Origin: Candidatus Brocadia sp.
Lineage (GTDB): Bacteria > Planctomycetota > Brocadiia > Brocadiales > Brocadiaceae
Direction of reading: 5' to 3'
Assembly (NCBI GenBank): GCA_011525665.1
Contig: WYAU01000072.1
Coordinates: 1 to 53,420 of the forward strand
Length of the DNA stretch: 53,420 nucleotides
Numbering within the stretch: position 1 is the first letter of the stretch; every line of letters begins with the position of its first letter. The position numbers and the translations under genes are program-made. Under the pieces are notes generated by a model, which saw only the letters and a list, made by a program, of their open reading frames with translations, was not told the DNA's origin and made no database searches. Shown here piece after piece: positions 20,521 to 28,212 of the stretch.

Positions 20521-20817
20521 ATGGAAAATACTTATACCTGTGGAACATGTGGTTTGGTAACGACAAGTAAGGGACACCTTTGTAACCCGATACCTGCAAA
20601 AAAGGTTGTTGCATGCAAATTTTGCGGTACGGTGAGTGGTGACCCCCGGCACGTGTGTGCACCCCAGGTCGTAAATTTGAAATATATCTGTGACTCATGC
20701 GGCCGGCTTGCCTCGAAGCGCGATATGCTTTGCCGTCCTTCTCCCATACCAAAAGAGAAAAAGACAGTCAAAAGGACTGTTTCAAAAAAAGCGGGAAAAT
20801 CTAAAAAATCAAAGTAA
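20521..20817 (+). CDS. Small zinc-ribbon protein with a lysine-rich tail
   Basis: 98 residues, 14 bases after the NapH-like gene with GAGAGGG before the ATG, so probably in one operon. Three Cys clusters follow in a row: YTCGTCGLVTTSKGHLC, ACKFCGTVSGDPRHVC and YICDSCGRLASKRDMLC. Each is a CxxC followed 10-11 residues later by HxC or a lone Cys, suggesting three zinc knuckles. The last 25 residues are mostly Lys, Ser and Thr. It resembles small zinc-ribbon proteins that bind nucleic acids, but I recognise no named family. Confidence 0.7.
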   Translation: MENTYTCGTCGLVTTSKGHLCNPIPAKKVVACKFCGTVSGDPRHVCAPQVVNLKYICDSCGRLASKRDMLCRPSPIPKEKKTVKRTVSKKAGKSKKSK

Positions 20818-20836
20818 TGAAAGAAATGCTTGATGA

Positions 20837-20911
<75 letters not shown>

Positions 20912-21128
20912 TCGATTGATTTTTATGGTACAAAGACCGCAACCATGCACATATTATACGTTACAGAAATTTAAATACAAGTAAAAATATCGGGTATTTC
21001 AGGAATTACGGGGCGTACAATACGGCAAAGGAACAGGTAAAAACATGATGTGAATATTTTACGCTTTTGTTTGATAAGAGTATATGTTTAACCACTTTAT
21101 TCAGACTTACGGATGTGAAATATTTTGC

Positions 21129-21156
21129 TTGACATAGAATGGTGCAGGGCTAAAAT
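21129..21156 (+). promoter_or_regulatory. Promoter ahead of the riboswitch
   Basis: TTGACA (21129-21134) and TAAAAT (21151-21156) with a 16-base spacer. Transcription would start near 21163, about 40 bases before the aptamer. The stretch 20942-21128 shows no gene or tRNA. Confidence 0.65.
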
Positions 21157-21207
21157 AATGTCGCAGTAAAATTTATTTTCAATAAACAATAAGTAGCCAT
21201 ACACATT

Positions 21208-21311
21208 CAGATAAAGGCAAACCCTGGGTAACCAGGGGACGCAAAGTAAAGGGTCTTTTTAGGGGCGTATTGCAATACACCCTAACACTGTAAAAAGATA
21301 GCCTTACTGCC
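21208..21311 (+). promoter_or_regulatory. Cyclic di-GMP-I (GEMM) riboswitch aptamer
   Basis: The conserved parts occur in order. AAAGGCAAACC (21213-21222) comes first, then a CTGG-GTAA-CCAG hairpin with a GNRA tetraloop, GGGACGCAAAG (21236-21246) and GGGTCTTTTT. A long second stem has TCTTTTT (21254-21260) pairing AAAAAGA (21292-21298), capped by GTATTGCAATAC. It ends with GATAGCC...CTGCC (21297-21311). This follows the GEMM-I consensus. The base aligned with position 20 of the Vibrio Vc2 aptamer reads G, which is the c-di-GMP form, while A would mark the cGAMP-binding variant. The 3' part overlaps the terminator that follows. The riboswitch precedes a small zinc-ribbon gene and then nrfHA. 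Confidence 0.85.
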
Positions 21312-21360
21312 AAAGATGTTTTCCGAAAAAATCTTTGCAGTAAGGCTTTTTTTGTTTTTA
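21300..21360 (+). terminator. Riboswitch-controlled intrinsic terminator
   Basis: AGCCTTACTG (21300-21309), a bulged C and CAAAGAT pair with ATCTTTG and CAGTAAGGCT (21331-21347), followed by a T-rich run. The 5' arm includes the last 12 bases of the aptamer, so the two folds exclude each other. Ligand binding should block the terminator and turn the downstream gene on. That direction is inferred from the overlap. Confidence 0.88.
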
Positions 21361-21464
21361 AGATGGGTATACCAAAAAGTGAAATATTTGGAACAATATT
21401 GTACAGAGTTTTGTTTTTTTAATCGATTGTAATTTATCTTTATTAACCATTTCAGGAGTTCATG

Positions 21465-21731
21465 ATGAGTATCCAGCATAAAGAAAAATCAAAGCGCAAA
21501 ACCTTAAAAAAATACAATGAAAAAAACCTTTCCCTGAAAAATGTTTATACCGATAAGGCGGAAAGGAGTTGTCTTATGTGCGGAAAAAAATTTATTAGCC
21601 GGGGGCCACACAACAGGAGATGCCCAAAGTGTAACCAGAAAATAGATCAGGCAGCAGAAAACACGTTCTATATGCCGACAGTATATAATAACGATGGCAG
21701 CCCTGCGGGAGATTTTACGTCGGTAAGTTAA
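21465..21731 (+). CDS. Small zinc-ribbon protein under riboswitch control
   Basis: 88 residues from the second of two adjacent ATGs; AGGAG lies six bases before it. The N-terminal 30 residues are very basic (KEKSKRKTLKKYNEK). One zinc ribbon follows (SCLMCGKKFISRGPHNRRCPKC, two CxxC pairs), then a short polar tail. I recognise no named family. It is the first gene after the c-di-GMP aptamer and terminator and has its own terminator at 21757-21797, so it appears to be the main target. A nucleic-acid-binding regulator is a reasonable guess, not shown. Confidence 0.7.
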   Translation: MSIQHKEKSKRKTLKKYNEKNLSLKNVYTDKAERSCLMCGKKFISRGPHNRRCPKCNQKIDQAAENTFYMPTVYNNDGSPAGDFTSVS

Positions 21732-21756
21732 TAGTAAGCAGAAGAAATTGCGGTAC

Positions 21757-21797
21757 AAAAAAGGGTCGGGTGATAATCTATTACCTGACCCTTTTTT
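21757..21797. terminator. Terminator between the zinc-ribbon gene and nrfH
   Basis: AAAAAAGGGTC (about 21757-21766) pairs with GACCCTTTTTT (21787-21797), with a secondary GGT/ACC pairing inside. Because A-runs and T-runs flank both sides it could work in both directions. It separates the riboswitch gene from nrfHA, though read-through is possible. Confidence 0.75.
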
Positions 21798-21813
21798 GTT
21801 GTCAGATTATTTT

Positions 21814-21844
21814 TTGCGTTTTTACCAGAAAAATAGTTTATAAT
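21814..21844 (+). promoter_or_regulatory. Candidate promoter for nrfHA
   Basis: TATAAT at 21839-21844 is a perfect -10 box. The best -35 match is TTGCGT (21814-21819) at a long 19-base spacing. Transcription would start near 21851, 51 bases before nrfH, which supports the nrfH start at 21902. Confidence 0.5.
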
Positions 21845-21901
21845 CTTTACGTCATCAGAAATCCAGTTTATTCATACCGGTTTTCAAAAGTATGGGGAAA
21901 G

Positions 21902-22372
21902 ATGCGGGTCTTAGGGGGTTTAAAATTTTTCGTTCTCTTCATGTATTGTTGTGTGGGGATATTCATTGGTTTATGCGGTTACACGTTTTATTATGCGAAT
22001 GGGGCATCCTATCTGTCCAACGAACCGAGGGCTTGCGTTAACTGCCATATCATGCGTGAACAATACGATGGCTGGCAAAAGGCAAGTCATCACGCGGTTG
22101 CAACGTGCAACGATTGCCATATACCGCATGAGTTCGTGCAAAAATATCTCACAAAGCTAAAAAACGGTTTCTGGCATTCGAAGGGCTTTACCCTGCAGGA
22201 CTTCAGTGAGCCAATCCGGATACTGCCGGAGAATCGTGTTATTTTGCAAAAGAATTGTTTGTATTGTCACGGAGAATTTGTGAGCGAGATTGCTGTCCAT
22301 CCGGGCAATGATCAGCAAATGCTGGATTGTATCCATTGTCACAACCGTGTCGGCCACGGTCCGTCACGTTAG
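21902..22372 (+). CDS. nrfH: Cytochrome c nitrite reductase small subunit, NapC/NirT-type tetraheme
   Basis: A 156-residue membrane-anchored quinol dehydrogenase that feeds electrons to NrfA. It has one N-terminal transmembrane segment (residues 6-33) and four heme motifs: CVNCH 45-49, CNDCH 69-73, CLYCH 119-123 and CIHCH 143-147. Heme 1 reads CVNCHIM, with the Met two residues after the His that is the axial ligand in Desulfovibrio NrfH. The start at ATG 21902 was preferred to one 44 codons upstream, because that one lies inside the terminator and before the -10 box. nrfA follows 19 bases later. Confidence 0.9.
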   Translation: MRVLGGLKFFVLFMYCCVGIFIGLCGYTFYYANGASYLSNEPRACVNCHIMREQYDGWQKASHHAVATCNDCHIPHEFVQKYLTKLKNGFWHSKGFTLQDFSEPIRILPENRVILQKNCLYCHGEFVSEIAVHPGNDQQMLDCIHCHNRVGHGPSR

Positions 22373-22391
22373 AATGAGGAGAAACAAAGCT

Positions 22392-23831
22392 ATGAACCAT
22401 CAATCGCCGGTTCGTTTTCGGGATAATACGAAGATTTTCTGTTTGCTCATAATTGTTGTAGTAGCCGCAGCGACGGTGGGTGTAGTTCTTCTGTTAAAAA
22501 ATGTTGTCCGGCGCAAGGAAGAGGCGAAACAGTATGTCTTTCGTGTGGTAGAAGTGACGGAGGATACCATCGATCCCGTTATGTGGGGCAAAAATTATCC
22601 CCGTCAATATGATGGGTATCGGCGGACGGTTGATATGGAGCGTACCCGGCATGGCGGAAGCGAAGCCTTCAACAGGCTTGACGAATATCCGCACTGGCGC
22701 GAGATCTTTAAAGGCTATGCCTTCGGCGTGGATTATCGTGAAGATCGCGGACATGGCTACATGCTGTCCGACCAGGACATAACGGAACGTATAAAAATTG
22801 TCAAGCAGCCAGGCGCATGTTTGCACTGCCATTCTTCTGTCCTGCCCGCCTATCGCGAGGCAGGCATTAAAGCTGGTGTGCCAGCGGATGAAGCCCATAG
22901 GCGCGAGCAAATTATGAAAGGTTTTGAAATAGTCTGTGCCATGCCATATAGTGATGCCCGCAAGATGGTTTCCCATCCGGTATCCTGTGTAGATTGCCAT
23001 GATCCGGAGACTATGCAATTACGCGTAACCCGGCCTGCCTTTCTCAATGCGATTCAGGTATTGGCCAGATCGGATTATCCGTTGCCCCATTTACCCAGCA
23101 TTGAGCGCTGGCGCAACGATGGGCGTAAAGGTGAGTATGACGTCAACACCATGGCAACACGACAAGAAATGCGTTCATTTGCCTGCGGTCAATGTCATGT
23201 AGAGTATTACTTTCGAGGCGAAGGCAAGCTCTTAACGTATCCGTGGCAGAAAGGGATGAGGGTAGACCAGATCGGGGATTATTATGATGAAGAGGGCTTT
23301 AAAGATTGGACTCACAAAGCTACAGGTGCACCCGTACTCAAAGCCCAGCATCCCGAATTTGAAATGTGGAGCCAGGGGATTCATGCCCGCAGCGGCGTGG
23401 CATGTGCGGATTGCCATATGCCTTACAAGCGGGAAGGTGCAATCAAGATCAGCGATCACCATGTGCGCAGTCCGTTATTGAACATTTCCACTGCATGTCA
23501 GACCTGTCATCATTTCAGCGAATCGGAACTCAGGGAGCGTGTCGAATTGATTCAGGACCGCACGAGAGACTTAATGGCCCGTGCTGAGGTTGCGGTTGTT
23601 GCTCTTATTCACGATTTACAACAGGCGCAGGAATTTGGAGTACCTGCTGAACGATTGAAAGCAGCGCAAGCCCTGCACCGTAAGGCTCAGTGGAGATTGG
23701 ACTTTGTGGCGGCAGAAAATTCCATGGGCTTCCACGCCCCGCAGGAAGCCGTACGGATTCTAGGTGAGGCGATCGATTATGCACGGCAGGGGCAGCTTGA
23801 GGTATTAAAATTGGAAACATCGACACGTTAA
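22392..23831 (+). CDS. nrfA: Ammonia-forming cytochrome c nitrite reductase (pentaheme)
   Basis: A 479-residue protein reducing nitrite to ammonium with six electrons in the periplasm or paryphoplasm. It has an N-terminal membrane anchor or signal (residues 15-36) and five heme motifs at 143-147, 199-203, 265-269, 338-342 and 369-373. The first, catalytic, motif is CLHCH rather than the usual CxxCK, so the proximal ligand would be His. The active-site set looks present: YREDRGHGYM (Arg), CGQCHVEYYF (Tyr), WSQGIHARSGVACADCH (His331) and the NSMGFHAPQEA helix. The start at ATG 22392 has GAGGAG upstream. It follows nrfH by 19 bases in a clear two-gene unit. Confidence 0.93.
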   Translation: MNHQSPVRFRDNTKIFCLLIIVVVAAATVGVVLLLKNVVRRKEEAKQYVFRVVEVTEDTIDPVMWGKNYPRQYDGYRRTVDMERTRHGGSEAFNRLDEYPHWREIFKGYAFGVDYREDRGHGYMLSDQDITERIKIVKQPGACLHCHSSVLPAYREAGIKAGVPADEAHRREQIMKGFEIVCAMPYSDARKMVSHPVSCVDCHDPETMQLRVTRPAFLNAIQVLARSDYPLPHLPSIERWRNDGRKGEYDVNTMATRQEMRSFACGQCHVEYYFRGEGKLLTYPWQKGMRVDQIGDYYDEEGFKDWTHKATGAPVLKAQHPEFEMWSQGIHARSGVACADCHMPYKREGAIKISDHHVRSPLLNISTACQTCHHFSESELRERVELIQDRTRDLMARAEVAVVALIHDLQQAQEFGVPAERLKAAQALHRKAQWRLDFVAAENSMGFHAPQEAVRILGEAIDYARQGQLEVLKLETSTR

Positions 23832-24091
23832 TTTCCGATATTCTTACTGACGAGGCTAGGGACGAAAAGCTTTATCTTCTCCTGGATTCTTTTCATCTGT
23901 ACCCAGTTATTCAGACGCATACGTGATAAAGGGGTTGCCTCACGCCCTGCGGAAGGTTTGTCTTAATCACAGAGCAACCGTCGAGAAATGATTCTTCCTT
24001 ACAGCACTTGGTCATCCTGGTACAAAGTCACTACCCTCGCTTCCTGCTTCACGGAAAGCCATGTATCAAGGTTCAACGGCTCTATTTTTCG

Positions 24092-26137
24092 TTAAGAAAT
24101 ATCTTTTGGCGGTTTGAAGGGGAGTGCAAAGGTAAAGGTGCTCCCTTTCCCATATTCGCTTTTTACCCATATTTTTCCGCCGTGCAATTCGACCAGCCGT
24201 TTTGTAAGCGCCAGGCCAAGCCCTGTTCCTTCGTACCGGCGTGCATACGAGCTATCTACCTGACGAAACGCCTCAAACAATTTGTCCATATCTTCCGGTT
24301 TGATGCCGATGCCAGTGTCGCTCACTCCGATCTGGATATGCTGGTTTGAAAGCTTTACGCTGATGGTTATTCTGCCATTTTCCGGGGTGAACTTGACGGC
24401 GTTGGATAACAGATTGAACAGGATCTGTTTAAATTTTACTTTATCCGCCGCAAGAGAAGGTATGTCATCATGGATATGTGTATGTACGCTGATGCCCTTC
24501 TTGCGGGAAGATCCCAGGATCGTATTCACTACCTCGTTGATGGTCTCTTCTACAGGAAACTCCTCGTACTGGAGTTCTAATTTCCCGGCCTCAATCTTTG
24601 AAAGATCGAGGATGCTGTTAATCATATTGAGCAGGTGCTGTCCGCTGCTGTGGATATCGCCCACGTATTCCTTCTGTTCTGTGTTGAGGGTTCCGGTGAT
24701 TTCGTCCCTCAAAACCTCAGCAAAACCAATGATGGCGTTCAGGGGGGTACGAAGTTCGTGAGACATCGTTGACAAAAACTCCGATTTCAGCCTGTTGGCC
24801 TTTTCGAGCGCGATATTTGCCCTCTGCAACTCCCCGGTTCTTTCTTCAACCTTTTTTTCCAGGATGACGTTCAGGTCCTGAAGTCTGGTGATACGGATAA
24901 AATCAAGCCAGGATGCCACGTCTTCGTATTCAGCGACGTTAAGTCCTCTCTTTTCTTCTTCCGGACTTACACGGATGCCTACAATCTTCTTAAGGCACCA
25001 GAAAAAAAGCATTCCCATTCCGAATGCCCACACAAAGGCGGCTCCGGCGCCCGCTGCCTGGATACCGAGCTGATGCAATCGGTTACCGCTTTCTACCAGG
25101 AGGGTCGATTTTTCTGCAAAAGGAGCGACGCAAAGGGTGCCAATAACACCGCCGACGCCGTGAACTGCAACGGCTGCGACGGGGTCGTCGATTTTCACTA
25201 TCTTTTCAAAAAAATCCTGGGAAAGGATTGACACAATGCCGGCAATTAAACCAATACACACGGCGCCCTCGGGATTTACCCTGTTTGAGCCTGCCGTTAT
25301 GGCAACCAGACCGGCCAATACTGCCGTAAAGAGTTTTCCCGCGTTCAGTCTCTTTTCCATTACGTAATTAAATATAAGCGCTGAAGCTCCGGCCGCTGCC
25401 GGCGCCAGATTTGTGTTGGTAATGACAAGACCAATGTCAGCGCTGGCCCTGAGGAGGCTCCCTCCGTTAAATCCGAACCAGCCAAACCAGAGGAAAAAGG
25501 TGCCCAGTGTAGCCAGAGGAATATTATGCAACCCCATTCGGTTTGAAGAACCGTCAGGGTTATACTTGCCAATTCTTGGACCTACAACCATGGCCCCGGC
25601 AAGGGCGAACCATCCTCCAACCGAATGTACCACGGTAGAACCTGCAAAATCGATAAACCCCAATCTTCCCAGCCAACCGGACTGCTCCGGACAGAAGAGA
25701 TTTCCCCATGCCCAATGGCCGAAGATCGGATAGATAATGCCCGTTACGAACACGACTCCCAGGGCATTCGAAATAAAACTCGAACGTTCTGCTATGGCGC
25801 CCGTCAGTATGGTAGCAGCAGTGGCGGCGAATACCAGCTGGAAAAAGAAAAAACTGAACGCCAGGTTGCCCTGATGTGCCATCACACCCCGGGCAAAGAA
25901 ATGATCTAATCCAATCCACCCCACATGACTCTTTCCAAACATAAATCCAAATCCAAAGGTATAAAACACCAGAGAAGCTATGACGGTGACCATAAGGTTT
26001 CTGATAGAAACGCTAATGGCATTCTTGGATTGTGCGAAGCCCGCTTCATAGGAGGTAAAACCGAGTTGCATGAAGAATACCATGCATGCTGCCGCCATAA
26101 CCCAGATATGGTTGATATTTATCTGTATGCCTTCCAT
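24092..26137 (-). CDS. Ammonium transporter-histidine kinase fusion (Amt sensor kinase)
   Basis: 681 residues. The first 385 are a complete Amt/Rh domain with 11 hydrophobic segments, IDFAGSTVVHSVGG (Asp163 and pore His171) and AVAVHGVGGVIG (pore His326). A cytosolic linker and coiled coil (about 405-450) lead to HisKA, with the phospho-accepting His460 in STMSHELRTPLNAIIGF. A HATPase domain follows with N (FNLLSNAVKFTPENG), G1 (DTGIGI) and G2 (GTGLGLAL) boxes. There is no receiver domain. A protein of this plan from Kuenenia has been described as an ammonium-sensing kinase that does not conduct ammonium. Its response regulator is not adjacent. The gene starts 24 bases after the membrane protein upstream. 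Confidence 0.93.
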   Translation of the reverse strand: MEGIQININHIWVMAAACMVFFMQLGFTSYEAGFAQSKNAISVSIRNLMVTVIASLVFYTFGFGFMFGKSHVGWIGLDHFFARGVMAHQGNLAFSFFFFQLVFAATAATILTGAIAERSSFISNALGVVFVTGIIYPIFGHWAWGNLFCPEQSGWLGRLGFIDFAGSTVVHSVGGWFALAGAMVVGPRIGKYNPDGSSNRMGLHNIPLATLGTFFLWFGWFGFNGGSLLRASADIGLVITNTNLAPAAAGASALIFNYVMEKRLNAGKLFTAVLAGLVAITAGSNRVNPEGAVCIGLIAGIVSILSQDFFEKIVKIDDPVAAVAVHGVGGVIGTLCVAPFAEKSTLLVESGNRLHQLGIQAAGAGAAFVWAFGMGMLFFWCLKKIVGIRVSPEEEKRGLNVAEYEDVASWLDFIRITRLQDLNVILEKKVEERTGELQRANIALEKANRLKSEFLSTMSHELRTPLNAIIGFAEVLRDEITGTLNTEQKEYVGDIHSSGQHLLNMINSILDLSKIEAGKLELQYEEFPVEETINEVVNTILGSSRKKGISVHTHIHDDIPSLAADKVKFKQILFNLLSNAVKFTPENGRITISVKLSNQHIQIGVSDTGIGIKPEDMDKLFEAFRQVDSSYARRYEGTGLGLALTKRLVELHGGKIWVKSEYGKGSTFTFALPFKPPKDIS

Positions 26138-26161
26138 AAGTGTATCCGTAATGTTTTTTTC

Positions 26162-27559
26162 TTAACGAAGCAAGCAGTCAGTTTGATTCTGTCCATTGTA
26201 TTCCTCATTTTCAAAAATCGCCTGCAATCCAATGAACGGTTGCGGCTCATTCTTTATTCGCCTGACCATAAATTTCCTTATTCTCAGAAAATGATCTATG
26301 ATAAAGATGGCTGCCAATGGTTCTGGCGGAGGAGTGCCCTGTAAAATGACGATTTGTCCCTCATGTAACGGAAAAGGTCCCTCTGATTTTAAAGAGATGC
26401 TTTCACGGGAATAATCGCAGATGGTTACGCCACAAACGCTTTTGCCGTCTTCCGAATAAACGTTCAGCGCCGGCTGCGTCCATTCCCATGATTGACGGGG
26501 AAATTTCCGGTCAATTTCAAAGTGCGCGGTTTCCCGGGGCGGATGAAGGGCCTCAAAAACATATTTAAACCATGATAGGTTGGAATTGAATATGTCATTA
26601 ATAATCCGGTTGCGGTCTGCTATTTTTGCCTCGATGTGAAACATATCCACATTGGACGTCAGCCACAACTTCCGGAAATGATCTTCGAGTATCTCAAAAG
26701 GTTTTCCGGTTGTCTGCATCTGGAATTTAAATACCGGCATATTTGCGCCAACACACAAATTCAATGAATGATGGCTTGCGCTTCGTCCGAAGGTATAGGG
26801 TTGGAAATGTGCCGTGTTATCTACAATCATCATCCAGCATGCCGGATTATGTGCATAAAACCTGACTGCTGGTGCGACATTTGGATAGTTTCGGAGCCTG
26901 TCAAAGGCATGGGCAAAATCACTGTACAACCGTTGATGAAAGAAGGGGTCTGTCGGGTGTATTTTTGTTCTGTCGATATCAAGGACCTTTGCGACCTCCT
27001 GGCTGATGCTTTCAAGCAGTGTTCTGAAGACCGCCGTATCCCGGAAGACGTCGAGCAGAAGTATTTTCACATCGATCCCGCCCTCCATTTTTTTGCTGAG
27101 AGTAGAAAGCAATTCGTCGAGATGAACATTCTCTGAGAACGTGATGCCGAGAAGCCATACCCTTTTTTCGGCGTTTTCTATCGCATCGTAGATATCACCC
27201 TTTACATCTTTACGGGAAAAATAAATATGTGTTAACCCGCAGGTTGCTGCTGAACTGATAAGCCTGTTAGAGGTTTGTAAAAATTTTTCCAGGGAACCAC
27301 GGTTGTTATCAATGAGTTGATGCGTTGCCTGAAGCGTTTCTTTTAAGATACTCCTGATATGCCCGAAAATTTCCCACCAGAGGTATGCATACTCCAGGAT
27401 ATGGACGCACATTATTGCGCTGAAAATGAGAAGCAAATGCTTAACAATTTCAGGTATATTATGCCAATAACGCGGCAATAGGATGTTAAGGGTAACTGCC
27501 GCAAGAAAAAAGAAACCGGCGATCAGCATTCGGACAAATGGCCTTGGTCTTTCACTCAT
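26162..27559 (-). CDS. Membrane protein with PLD-like region and C-terminal PilZ-like domain
   Basis: 465 residues from ATG 27557-27559, which has GGAGG eight bases upstream; the frame runs 47 codons further without a better start. Two transmembrane segments lie near the N-terminus (MLIAGFFFLAAVTLNILL and IVKHLLLIFSAIMCVHIL). A central cytosolic region (IYDAIENAEKRVWLLGITF, GGIDVKILLLD) resembles phospholipase-D-like or signalling domains without a clear HxK motif. The last 100 residues look like a beta-barrel with VTICDYSRESISLKSEG, a possible degenerate PilZ. It is 24 bases from the Amt-kinase and cotranscribed with it, so it may be part of ammonium signalling. The domain calls are tentative. 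Confidence 0.6.
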   Translation of the reverse strand: MSERPRPFVRMLIAGFFFLAAVTLNILLPRYWHNIPEIVKHLLLIFSAIMCVHILEYAYLWWEIFGHIRSILKETLQATHQLIDNNRGSLEKFLQTSNRLISSAATCGLTHIYFSRKDVKGDIYDAIENAEKRVWLLGITFSENVHLDELLSTLSKKMEGGIDVKILLLDVFRDTAVFRTLLESISQEVAKVLDIDRTKIHPTDPFFHQRLYSDFAHAFDRLRNYPNVAPAVRFYAHNPACWMMIVDNTAHFQPYTFGRSASHHSLNLCVGANMPVFKFQMQTTGKPFEILEDHFRKLWLTSNVDMFHIEAKIADRNRIINDIFNSNLSWFKYVFEALHPPRETAHFEIDRKFPRQSWEWTQPALNVYSEDGKSVCGVTICDYSRESISLKSEGPFPLHEGQIVILQGTPPPEPLAAIFIIDHFLRIRKFMVRRIKNEPQPFIGLQAIFENEEYNGQNQTDCLLR

Positions 27560-28212
27560 GGTTATTGCCTCCGATTCATATAGCTTTGGTGTATCAACGT
27601 ATGTTTCCGCCATGTCTTTCATTGCCGGGTTCATTGCGTGAGCAGCGGGATTGCCCGTAATCACAACCTGCAAAGGATAAATATGAAGTAAAACGCACAT
27701 TACAGAGAACTGCGGGAGTGCATGCTATAGGATGAGTATCTTTTATGGCGTGCCCATAAACTGTAGCCCCCCCTCTAATTCAGGGCGCAGGTCTTCATAA
27801 ACGTTGCTGAGAAAGAGCTATTATGGATATGCATCTACACCTGAATGTGAATTCTCCCATTGCCTTGCACGGATTGAGAGGCAAAATACATACCTTGGCA
27901 CAGACAGAGAGGAAGATTTCCGGAACCCGTGCAGGCTTTATCTAAACCGTTGCGAAAAAGATACTTTCACTCTCAATTGTACTATAAAATTTATTTTTTT
28001 CAAGAGGTGTTGCCAACAAAAAAACAATTTAACGCCTGTTTTCCCGGAGCGCGGCTTCAGTTAGCAGGATAGTGACGTAAAGTTGCGCTTTAGGGAACGG
28101 TTTGTTCCGGGTAGGAAAAAAGAGACGGGTTGACTACAATTATTTAGCCGGGAAACGTGTGCTGCCGGTGAAGAGCGGCCATGATGAAGGCCAGTCGTTT
28201 GGATGCAGTCAT
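27560..28212. other. Intergenic stretch without a recognisable gene
   Basis: About 650 bases between divergently read neighbours. Reading frames here have no convincing composition or ribosome site. A minus-strand promoter candidate (TTGAAA as 27998-28003, TACAAT as 27976-27981, spacer 16) could serve the membrane-protein/Amt-kinase operon with a long leader. No terminator, tRNA or repeat was found. Confidence 0.35.

Noticed and set aside
27804-28064. 86-codon plus-strand frame
   Set aside because: No ribosome site, no recognisable motif and a composition unlike neighbouring genes.
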